From the NCBI GenBank assembly GCA_036939755.1, contig JALLAZ010002689.1, positions 1-10,836 of the forward strand: 10,836 nt of DNA. The letters are read 5' to 3'. Made by a program: the position numbers and the translations under genes. This document shows, in pieces, positions 1 to 7,227 of the stretch; position 1 is the first letter of the stretch; the number at the start of each line of letters is the position of its first letter. The notes beneath the pieces were generated by a model, which did no database searches, was not told the origin of the DNA, and saw only the letters and a program-made list of their open reading frames with translations. This DNA is from Stephanodiscus triporus (lineage: Eukaryota > Bacillariophyta > Thalassiosirophyceae > Thalassiosirales > Thalassiosiraceae).

Positions 1-349
1 AAAAAAAAAAAACAGGCGAAGAGAGAAAAAAAGGGGGGAGGGGAAATATGGGAGGGAGGGGGGACTTCTCGCGGTAAAATATTATTGGAATAATGGGGTG
101 ACGTCGTGCAGATGTGAAATCTGAATCGTAGAGTATTGTTCGGATTGACGATTCTTTCCACGGAGAAGGTTCGGAGGGACGGCGGGCGGCCGCGGTCTTG
201 AAAATTAAAGTTATTTAGACTTTTTTTACTTACGTACTTATGGTGTATTATTCGAATTTTATATGTCCATCGGAATGACGATAAGTAGTAGTCATTCGAA
301 TAAGAACCCCTTTTGTCGTTAAATCGAAGAGAAGGGTGTATGGTACAAC
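1..349. other. Intergenic, downstream of the ZFWD gene
   Basis: I see no gene here. The stretch opens with an A-run (1-12) and a purine-rich segment with five G-runs (33-38, 40-43, 50-52, 54-56, 58-63) that meets the usual G-quadruplex spacing rule. The rest is AT-rich and probably contains the 3' UTR and polyadenylation region of the minus-strand gene ending at 350. I could not assign a poly(A) signal with confidence. Confidence 0.5.
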
Positions 350-1870
350 CTACAGGCCGAAGTCTCCCGTGATTTGCCACGCTGTCAGCTTGCCGTCGTC
401 CGCCACGGCGTAGAAGGTATTCCCCGGCCCGGGTTGGATGTCGTTCACCGGCCCCACCTCGTGTCCCACGCCTAGGTAGTTGTGCGATATCTTCAACAGC
501 AGGCAAAGCGGCGGATTCGACACGGTCCCCCTGATCATGATGTCGCCGTAGGAGAGGCCGCAAAGCAAAAGCGGATTACCCTTGAGGTCGGACGACAGGG
601 CGATGGCGGTGACGCCCTGCCCGTGCCTTTCCGACGCCACGCACTCCCCGTTGGTCGCGTTCCACACCCGAACGGTCTCGTCGAGGGAGGACGTGAAAAC
701 GAACGACGAGGAGCCGTCCTCGGCGTTGCCGCCCGGGAGCTCGAAGGGCAGGAGTCCGGTGACGGGACCCGCGTGTCCCGCCCCCGACGGTACGATCGGG
801 GCCGCCGCCGCCGCCGACGACGACGGAGTCAACGGCTGCCCGCCGCCGCCGACGCCGCCGACGCCGCCGACGACGTCCCTCCCCACGGCGGGTATCAGGT
901 GCGCCGGCTCCCCCGTCTCCGCGTTCCACAGCCTCACCGTGCCGTCCATCCCGCCGCTCCAGATCGTCGTCTCCCCCGCCGCGAGCGCGATCGACGTCAC
1001 CGCGCCGAGGTGCCCCCCCATCCCCCGTACGTACGCGAATCCGCCCCCCCCCACCAGGCCCGGCGCGTACGTCCACTCGCGCAGTACGCCGTCGGATCCG
1101 CCGCTCCACACACGTCCGTCTCGCTCGCGTACGCACACGCACCTCACCCTACCGGACCCGGCGTACCTCGACGTTACGGGGTGCATCCACAGCTCCAGTG
1201 GCGCGTCGCCGGGCCTGTCGAGGTTCCACCCGTGCACCATCCCCGCGCGCGCGTCCGGCGCCTCGATCGGGGAAGACTCGAACGCCACGAATAGCAGGTG
1301 ACGCGCGGCGACCCGGACGGAGTCGACGGGACCGCCGACGCGATGCTCGAACTCCATCCTCATCGTCCCGGCGGCGTTGTCGTTGCGGTGGTTGTGGTTG
1401 TGGTTGTGGTTGTTGTTGTTATTGATGATGTTGTTTTCGCTGTTGTTGTGGACGTTGTTGGCGTCGTACAGTCGCCACTTCCCGTCGTGCGATCCCGTGA
1501 AAAGCTTGACGTTGCCGTCCGACGCCTCCCAGACCGCGACGCTCGTCGCCCTGTGATGGGATTTGACGACGCCCCCCCCTCGATGCTGACCACCGCCATG
1601 GTGAGCGCGTCGACCCCCGGCTCCGAGTGGCCCGTCCGAGTCCGCGATCCTGTCCGAGACAACGACCGACGCGAGCATCCTGACGACGTGGGAGAAGCCG
1701 CACCTGTCGCCGAGGTGACAGCGCCCGGTCGAGGCGTAGTTGCGGCAGGGGGTGAGGCGCGGCTGGGTCGACGAGGGGGCGTGACCGCCGTGGGCGTGAC
1801 CACCGTGTCGACCGCGACCGCCGCGGCCGCCGCCTCCCCCCCTCCCTCCGAAGGAGGAGGAGGAGGACAT
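350..1870 (-). CDS. CCCH zinc-finger and WD40-repeat protein (ZFWD type)
   Basis: A single-exon 506-residue protein. Residues 1-35 are an RGG/Gly-His-rich leader of the kind found in RNA-binding proteins. A perfect C-x8-C-x5-C-x3-H zinc finger follows (C42, C51, C57, H61). From about residue 106 to the C-terminus there are WD40-like blades, clearest at 122-136, 253-267 (SGGSDG), 303-316 (SGGMDGTVRLWN), 391-404 (SSLDETVRVWN) and 487-500, probably making one seven-bladed propeller. One CCCH finger in front of a WD40 propeller is the architecture of the plant and protist ZFWD family, thought to work in RNA metabolism; the target here is unknown. Two low-complexity insertions sit in propeller loops: Asn/His-rich (138-165) and Gly/Ser/Ala-rich (334-364). 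Codon use is strongly GC-rich. The start ATG fits because it directly precedes the Ser/RGG leader; an upstream exon is possible but not seen. Confidence 0.88.
   Translation of the reverse strand: MSSSSSFGGRGGGGGRGGRGRHGGHAHGGHAPSSTQPRLTPCRNYASTGRCHLGDRCGFSHVVRMLASVVVSDRIADSDGPLGAGGRRAHHGGGQHRGGGVVKSHHRATSVAVWEASDGNVKLFTGSHDGKWRLYDANNVHNNSENNIINNNNNHNHNHNHRNDNAAGTMRMEFEHRVGGPVDSVRVAARHLLFVAFESSPIEAPDARAGMVHGWNLDRPGDAPLELWMHPVTSRYAGSGRVRCVCVRERDGRVWSGGSDGVLREWTYAPGLVGGGGFAYVRGMGGHLGAVTSIALAAGETTIWSGGMDGTVRLWNAETGEPAHLIPAVGRDVVGGVGGVGGGGQPLTPSSSAAAAAPIVPSGAGHAGPVTGLLPFELPGGNAEDGSSSFVFTSSLDETVRVWNATNGECVASERHGQGVTAIALSSDLKGNPLLLCGLSYGDIMIRGTVSNPPLCLLLKISHNYLGVGHEVGPVNDIQPGPGNTFYAVADDGKLTAWQITGDFGL
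1387..1440 (-). repeat. In-frame Asn/His codon repeat within the ZFWD gene
   Basis: On the plus strand this reads as alternating GTG/GTT repeats followed by GTT/ATT runs, giving an Asn/His tract on the minus strand (about residues 138-165 of the ZFWD protein). It lies between the first and second WD blades, probably in a solvent-exposed loop. Simple repeats of this type change length by replication slippage, so the tract may be polymorphic. Confidence 0.75.
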
Positions 1871-2562
1871 CGCTCTATTTTGTTGTTGTTATTTCCCGGT
1901 CGCGGTGTTTTGGCACCAGTGCTGTGTCTGTGTGTGCGCAGGGAGGGGAGGACTTTTTTTCAAGGCTGGTGTGTGATCGTGCACCTCCACCTGGAACCCT
2001 TACAGTTTGATCTAATCCGCGAAGAACTCACTGTCGTGTACATATCGCGAATTCCTCGGTCAAGGAATCGACAGGCAATGTCCCATAAGAAGGCCGCCTT
2101 GAGGAAAGCACATCCAAAAGCGACAAGACAAACGAGACAACTTGGAAACGCCGGAGAGAGCGCCAAACCCAGTGTTCTATGAGTATACAGACAACGAAGA
2201 TGAACTTGATGTCTTGTGCAAAAGTGCTGCAGATGCGTGGAGGAATTGAATGAGAAGCGTGCTGAACCTGTTTGATATTCTTTTTTAGGATATGCAATAT
2301 TTTGGCCGCGAATTCATCTACACGTCTGCGATGCCTGCATTCGAGTCCCGAGAAGCATTTTTTTGCAAACATGTGTGATCTAGCGCTGACACGGAATGAA
2401 ACTGTAGCGATTGACGCAAAGATGTATTCGAGTATGGTCTTATCAAGAGATCAAAACAGGTCTTGCTGTCATTCAACTGACCAATTTGTTTATATCACTG
2501 CTAGGACACGATGTCGTCTTTCGTCAAAGCTCCACATACACCTTTCATTGATTTAACTTCAT
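1871..2562. other. Intergenic region between the ZFWD and cyclase genes
   Basis: This should hold the 5' UTR and promoter of the ZFWD gene (reading left from 1870) and the 3' UTR of the cyclase (ending at 2563). No gene is supported. One stretch on the plus strand (2103-2249) is open for 48 codons with no ATG and a protein-like acidic tail; I treat it as at most a relic exon. No tRNA or rRNA is visible. Confidence 0.45.
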
Positions 2563-3958
2563 TTATCGGCATTTCATCTTACCAGAGCAATAATCATCAC
2601 GGGTTTGCTGGCGCTCTCGTCTTCTTCTCCCTCCGTCCCAATCTTTTCCCTCTTCGTCTATCTTGAGCCAAAATGTTTGTAGGTCTCCCTTTCCTTTTGC
2701 TTTCACAAAGTGCTCTCGCGGGGTTACCCAGTCGCCTGCAATCGTTCACAAACAACGACGACGGAGAGAGCGATTAAAAGGACGATGAACGATAAAGCAA
2801 TACCAGGCAGGACAGCAGAAATGGCATAGTACAAACTAATCAGAACTCGCCTTGCCCTGTTTTTTCAAGCAATTCCGCTGTATCCTTGCTTAAGTGAATC
2901 CTATCCGGCTCGCCCGTACTTTCTATCCTTGATGCCGTGTTCATCGTGTCCCCGAACACATCAAATCTATTGTTCCCTCTTAATACTCCTGCCAAGACAG
3001 GCCCGGAATGTATTCCAATCCTGATTTTTAGTTCGCTGATGCCTGTCATCTCATTTTGCTCAATCAACCTTTTCAAAACCTCATTTGCCTTACTGCGACA
3101 GCGTTGTGCAAACTGCACCAACAATACAGCGTGATCTTCTCGCGGATACGGAGCGCCAGTAGATGCAATGTAACAGTCTCCGACGGTGGAAATATGGAAC
3201 ACATCCATTTCCTTTGCGATATTGTCAAACTCAGAGAAGAGCGACTCCAATAGATCGAATACCTGATTCGCGGTGTGCACGGAGGACCATGACGTGAAGT
3301 TGGAAATGTCCGCGAACATGATTGATGTGTCAGGGAAGCTTGCAGCGATTGGGCTAAAGTCAGCGACGACAGTTGATATGAGTTTTCGTTTCGTCTGAAT
3401 GAAGTCTTGTATACGACGAATCGTTATTAAGTCCGAGCGAGATATGCTATTGTCCGGAAACTTTACATCAGATCCTAAATCTCCGTTCTGATACTCATCG
3501 TCCTCAACGCTGTCGAACACTGTCGTTCTCCTTAAGCTTGGCATATCATCTTTACCACCGCCCCGTGTACGTCGCTCCCTGATTGTTAGTGGGAACGAGG
3601 GTTCAAGAACACTACCTCCCAAAGCCGCGGCGTGGCGATGTCGCTTGTCCGTCCCATCGAGAAGAATTGGGACGCCAACCGAAAAGAGGTATGCCGATGT
3701 TAGAACGGACACCGTCGCCGTTAGGACGTCGACTATACGGCGAGCGGTCGTGTCCACGTGGTCTACGGCGCGCAATAGACGATCGACCCCACAAAAAAAG
3801 ACGACGAGGGCGAGCGATGCCAATAGTGCGACGAGTTGCGTCGTCTTCGTAGCTCGTCCCGTCACCCTGCGAAACTTGACCAGGCCCACCAATATCTGTA
3901 TGGCAATTGAGAAGTATGATATCGCGATGATTAGATCGGATGCATAATATAACGTCAT
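2563..3958 (-). CDS. Membrane class III nucleotide cyclase with ETR1-like sensor domain (two exons)
   Basis: Exons 3958-2851 and 2735-2563 give 426 residues. Three hydrophobic segments (about 8-29, 41-65, 74-100) resemble the ethylene-receptor membrane domain: S7-D8, then Y15-F-S-I in helix 1 and C56-G in helix 2, with similar text in helix 3 (VLTA-x-VS). The copper-ligand His of ETR1 is Arg60 here. An Arg/Asp-rich linker leads to a class III cyclase domain (about 205-400) that would make cAMP or cGMP on the cytosolic side. Metal-binding D217 and D261, and catalytic N340 and R344, are present. The base-specifying pair is S257 and D333; the Asp is adenylate-cyclase-like, the Ser fits neither class. 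With one cyclase domain it should act as a homodimer. Exon 2 supplies the canonical end of the domain (WVTPRE, then KAKGKG-x-LQTFWL), which exon 1 alone lacks. Start uncertain: the frame is open 23 codons upstream without an ATG. A good donor (GTAAGA, at 2582) before the stop leaves further exons possible. Confidence 0.85.
2736..2850 (-). other. GC-AG intron in the cyclase gene
   Basis: A 115-nt intron in phase 1. The donor is CAAG|GCGAGT and the acceptor TTGCAG|GCGAC. Reading through without splicing gives a stop two codons after the donor-containing codon and cuts off the cyclase domain. Splicing restores the family-typical ending GDWVTPRE...KGKGDLQTFWL. No GT donor nearby has the required phase, and the only acceptor after the upstream in-frame TGA is the one chosen. 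A near-perfect match to the extended donor consensus is characteristic of GC-AG introns. Confidence 0.8.
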
Positions 3959-4319
3959 GATGCAATACTTCTCCGCAATTTCGATTGGGAATTGAACATG
4001 TTGTATTGTCGAATTCCTTCCAGTGTTAATAATTAGGACTTGAATCGTACTTCAAGTTGGGGCGGCGGGGTGTACGTGGTCATGTGTCAAACAACAGATG
4101 TTCGCCTTCGATTCCCGAACTCAAACTTCAACGCGACAAAAATATAGAGTAAGTACGAGATTAAGAGGTATTTTGTCGCGGGCCAAAAATCACGATAAAA
4201 TTAGAAGAATGGACACTAAGTGCAGTATTGTTGTTAAATCATTATTTCCTCACTAAACCGGCCCAGCAGAGTATTCAGACAGGTAGAGCATGTGTTTCCC
4301 TTTCGATTGATATATGATA
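3959..4319. other. Intergenic region between the divergent cyclase and transposon
   Basis: Probably the cyclase promoter and 5' UTR. On the minus strand, 3959-4016 is open in frame with the cyclase and contains two Cys (CSIPIEIAEKYCIM just before TLYY). A short open reading frame beginning ATG at 4083 (MTTYTPPPQLE...) lies a further 34 nt upstream. A tiny intron (4017-4050) would join them in frame, but 34 nt is unusually short. Nothing else is supported. Confidence 0.4.
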
Positions 4320-4333
4320 CCCCTAGTGGCAAA

Positions 4334-4361
4334 ATGGCGCGTCATTGTGTATGTGCGCCAT
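4334..4361. repeat. Short inverted repeat near the transposon left edge
   Basis: ATGGCGC (4334-4340) and its reverse complement GCGCCAT (4355-4361) flank a 14-nt spacer. The left arm overlaps the inner part of the proposed terminal repeat. It could be a subterminal transposase-binding palindrome; a chance 7-bp match is also possible. Confidence 0.35.
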
Positions 4362-4479
4362 ATTTACCGTGGTGGGTAACACATCTCCACCAAAATAGTC
4401 GAACCTCTTGCGTTACTTGTCTTATTTCTCCACAACAAGATAGAATTGACGCGACACCTCGTTGCTGGAGCTTGCCAAC

Positions 4480-5466
4480 ATGCCAAAGGTCAACATCCGA
4501 TCGGCAGCTTGTGTGGAAAGGGCCGTTGAACTGTACAAGAAGCACCCAACCTTGTCTGTTCCGCAGTTGATGAAACTTGCGGATTTTCCTGCAAATGAGC
4601 TTGATGATCGTGCCGCGCGCATGTGCATATATCGCCGTATAAAGAAATGGCAGATCACCCCCAAGAGAGATGTATACAAGACGCCTCCTCCCACTACTGT
4701 TGATGTCAGCGGCCAGCAAGGAACATTGTCTTCGGTCACAGCGTCAGCAGTGAGCGTCACAGGTCCACCACAGAAGGTGAAACGCGTCAGAATGACAGCA
4801 GGCGCTGCTCAGACTGTGCGCGCTGCAAAGAAAGTGGCAGCAGACACTCACAAGATTGCATTTAAGCACGCTACAACGGTTTATGCTAGAGAGAAAGAGA
4901 AAACAGATGGCAAGTCGGCGCAATATGTGGTTGATCTTATAAAGAAAGAGTTCAACGTAAGTCTATCTGCAAGAACGATTCAGAGAAAAGTCAAGAATGG
5001 AGAAATTGGCACTTCACCTGTCCGCCGTGGCCCAAAAGGCAGCATTCCAGATATCCATTACAAGAATATTCTCATGGCGTTTGAGTCTTTCGTGACAATC
5101 AGCCAATTGAATGGTAAGGCACGCGAGGCTACCCAAAAGAAGCTCTCCACAAGACTGTGGAAGATGCTTCATCATGATTCCAACGCTCCAATCGGAAGAG
5201 AACATCAGACCTTTCTCAAGCGTGTGTTGAAGGATACTGCCGTCAACCTTCAAGTTGGAAAGGTCAAACATGTAGAGGACAGGCGTGTTCGGTGGACGAC
5301 CTACAAGAACCTTTGCTTATGGTTCGATAACTGGGAACATGACTTGATTGAGTTGGGGTTCGCACATCGCGATCCCCAAACTCAGCAGGTGTGCATCCCT
5401 GAGGATCAGTTAGGAACATCCTCAACTTCGATGAGACATGCTTATCACTGGAACAACAAAACATAA
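4480..5466 (+). pseudogene. Frameshifted, truncated pogo-like (DDE) transposase
   Basis: From ATG 4480 the frame gives 328 residues. The first part has two helix-turn-helix-like regions (about 24-58 and 145-173), a basic stretch between them and an R-R-G-P-K linker (182-186). The region around 270-311 (WFDNWE, then IPEDQ) is the lead-in to a DDE catalytic domain. After Q310 the reading frame loses the family text. One frame over, from 5412, it continues as R-N-I-L-N-F-D-E-T-C-L-S-L, the typical segment around the first catalytic Asp of pogo-type transposases. A single lost base at 5410-5412 explains this. Shortly after (about 5452) the similarity ends in both frames, so the second and third acidic residues are missing. 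The copy cannot encode an active enzyme. The element is probably old or inactivated by deletion; the downstream gene starts almost at once. Confidence 0.75.
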
Positions 5467-5487
5467 AAGAAGTTCATTTTTCTAACA

Positions 5488-7024
5488 ATGAAGGCACCTT
5501 CCCTATGCCGCCACAATCGAGCCTTGCCCTATGCCGCCGCAATCCTTACATTCACCATTCTCAGATGTAGCCTTGCAGTGGCAGCGGTGGCGGACATCAA
5601 TGACTATCCAGCCCCCCTCCAGTGGGCGGTCGAAGTAACCCCTGTCAAGGTCATCGGCCTTGAGCGACGTATCATGGAACAGCCACATGAACGACAGGGA
5701 GGAGAAGAACGATGCCGCATGCCCACCCTCCCGCCCGAACACCACGAAGACGCGTGCGACGGGTCGTCGCAGGCGCACGCCCTGCGACTGCTGGACGATC
5801 ATCCTGAGGCCGTAAACCTTTCCCAGGATGACTTGGACATCATTCATCTGAATATGCCTGAAGAGAAGACTTATATCTGCCCTCCGGAGGAAACGGAGGA
5901 GACGAATTGGGTGGAGGCACGTAGCCTTGGCAATTCGGCTCGTTGGGTGGTTTACAATCGCGCCTCCGGTCCCGTGATCGTATCGCGGCTCGACGCGAGG
6001 GGCGTCGAGGTGTCGGCGACTACGAACAACGACGATGGCGATGACTCGAAGTCGTCTCCGTCTTCGGCAGTTTGGCCCCGCGGCCCGATCTTGCTTCCCG
6101 GATCGATGGCCGTTGTCGAGGGACGACAAGGTCAGTCGTTCGTTGTCAGGGAGTACAAGGAGGTCCTGCTGCCCCCGCCCACAGAGGGCATCCTCGTCGG
6201 TCCGTCGTTCGAGGACGCGAGATCCGTGACGAATGACGGTGTTATGCACGTGTGGGGAAGTCCCGGTCGGATCCTCATGAGGCATCGTATGGGAAACTTA
6301 ATCTTTAGGAATTTATACGGCGCTGAATGTCCTTTGGTGCAATGTCCTTTGGTTCCTTACGATGCTATCCCATTTATGTTGGGAGGAGCAGATGACATGT
6401 GCCCAGGAGTGACAAATGCGCGGGGGGGGATGCCTCGTACGGGGTGAGTTTCATTCGTATTTCATGCCAAATGTGACAAGCATACACTTCTGCGTGTGTT
6501 GATCAGTTCCATTCTATTTGGGCAGGAGAGTCGACAACTCCATTTACGCTTGCAACGTCCTGCTCAAGACATTCGTCAACAAGGTCGGGTGTCCCATTGA
6601 CATCTTCTTCGCCACCCAAGACACAAATCCAGGCGGCGAGGCTGAGGAAGAAGGGGTGGTCTACAGAGATAATCAGTGCAAGTATTTCACCGCTTATCTT
6701 GATCCCCTTGAAAAGCCCTACTCCTCCGAGAATACGTACAATGGTCATTCCTTCATTGCAAGGATGTCCCACGATCAGTCGTTGGTGACGCGCATCGACC
6801 TCAACCATGATGTGGTGACGGATTGCCCGGGACCCAAGAGGCGAGTCGTCAACGCGGCCAACGTGTCCAAAAGAGCGGTTCAGGCGGGGAAACCGCTGGG
6901 AGTTCCCTTCGTCATAGCGCACGCGAATGCCACAAATTGCCACGCTCGCGCGCACGACGGCGTCTGCAGGTCAGTCGATGACAAGGCGGTCGCCAACGTC
7001 ACCTATGCCGTATGCATTTTATAA
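5488..7024 (+). CDS. Secreted protein with two VHL-beta-like modules (two exons)
   Basis: Exons 5488-6443 and 6526-7024 give 484 residues. The N-terminus is a signal peptide with a hydrophobic core at about 13-33 and likely cleavage near A33-D36. Module 1 (about 150-225) has the pattern of the von Hippel-Lindau beta domain: VYNRASGPV, a charged strand (RLDARGVEV), L-L-P-G-S, then G-Q-S-F-V-V-R-E. A low-complexity Asn/Asp/Ser insert interrupts it (179-194). Module 2 (about 326-440) has F-V-N-K-V-G-C-P-I-D-I, later T-Y-N-G-H-S-F-I-A-R and D-C-P-G. In VHL this fold recognises hydroxyproline; whether that holds here is inference. Cys are frequent and partly paired in sequence, fitting an extracytoplasmic location. 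I associate this two-module arrangement with secreted diatom proteins of unknown role. A strong donor at 6970 offers an alternative C-terminus. The promoter or 5' UTR would lie inside the transposon remnant. Confidence 0.7.
5501..5544 (+). repeat. 26-bp-spaced direct repeat in the signal-peptide coding region
   Basis: CCCTATGCCGCCACAATC at 5501-5518 recurs at 5527-5544 with one difference (A to G). The 26-bp offset is not a multiple of three, so the copies are read in different frames: the first gives the polar n-region (S-L-C-R-H-N), the second the hydrophobic P-Y-A-A-A-I. Confidence 0.85.
6326..6353 (+). repeat. 15-bp tandem duplication (CPLVQ/CPLVP)
   Basis: AATGTCCTTTGGT occurs at 6326-6338 and again at 6341-6353, giving two consecutive Cys-Pro-Leu-Val units in the secreted protein (residues 281-289). 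It is in frame, so it looks like a small tandem duplication that added a Cys. Confidence 0.7.
6444..6525 (+). other. Intron in the VHL-beta-like gene
   Basis: An 82-nt intron in phase 2. The donor is ACGGG|GTGAGT and the acceptor TTGGGCAG|GAGAGTC. Without splicing the frame stops at 6445; with splicing it continues RTGRVDNSIYAC into the second conserved module. Confidence 0.85.
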
Positions 7025-7227
7025 ATCGTTTTGATTTGCAACAGTATTAGATCTGTCTAGAGATGAGAGAATATGGACAATGGAAATGTAGAAATGGCAA
7101 TACTGATGTCCACTTTATACCAGATAATAGACAATTCTGTAGTGATACTTATGCATATCAGATAAGTCGTTTCCACCACGGTCCCATCTTCCTCGACTGC
7201 CCTGCTTACTTGATTTCTCCCACGCGA
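7025..7227. other. Convergent 3' intergenic region
   Basis: This lies between the convergent ends of the VHL-beta-like and stathmin-like genes and should hold both 3' UTRs. I see no supported gene; the open frame 7063-7248 has no recognisable features and overlaps the real last exon of the opposite gene. Confidence 0.5.

Larger units (their letters stand above)
4320..5466 (+). mobile_element. Truncated Tc1/mariner-pogo type DNA transposon remnant
   Basis: The left edge is inferred. A TA dinucleotide (4318-4319), the target site used by this superfamily, precedes CCCCTAGTGGCAAAATGG, which looks like a terminal inverted repeat. I found no reverse-complement copy downstream, and the transposase homology stops near 5452, so the right end appears deleted. 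The base composition is less GC-rich than in the flanking genes. The right boundary given here is the end of the transposase reading frame and is approximate. Confidence 0.5.

Noticed and set aside
482..2182. Long open frames on the plus strand and in other minus frames opposite the ZFWD gene
   Set aside because: They are Pro/Arg- or Val-rich translations produced by GC-rich codons and the CA/TT repeat of the real gene; none has a recognisable domain.
2336..2356. TTCGAGTC-like stretch suggesting a tRNA T-loop
   Set aside because: The flanking bases do not form the T stem and no acceptor, D or anticodon arms can be placed.
2028..2372. Minus-strand frame with RVDEFAAKILHILKKN, considered as a phosphodiesterase exon after the cyclase
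   Set aside because: Splicing from the donor at 2582 to the nearby acceptors gives the wrong phase or an immediate stop, and the His/Asp metal motifs of the PDE family are absent.
2272..2556. Plus-strand open frame of 94 codons downstream of the cyclase
   Set aside because: No domain, no codon bias, and it lies in the cyclase 3' UTR region.
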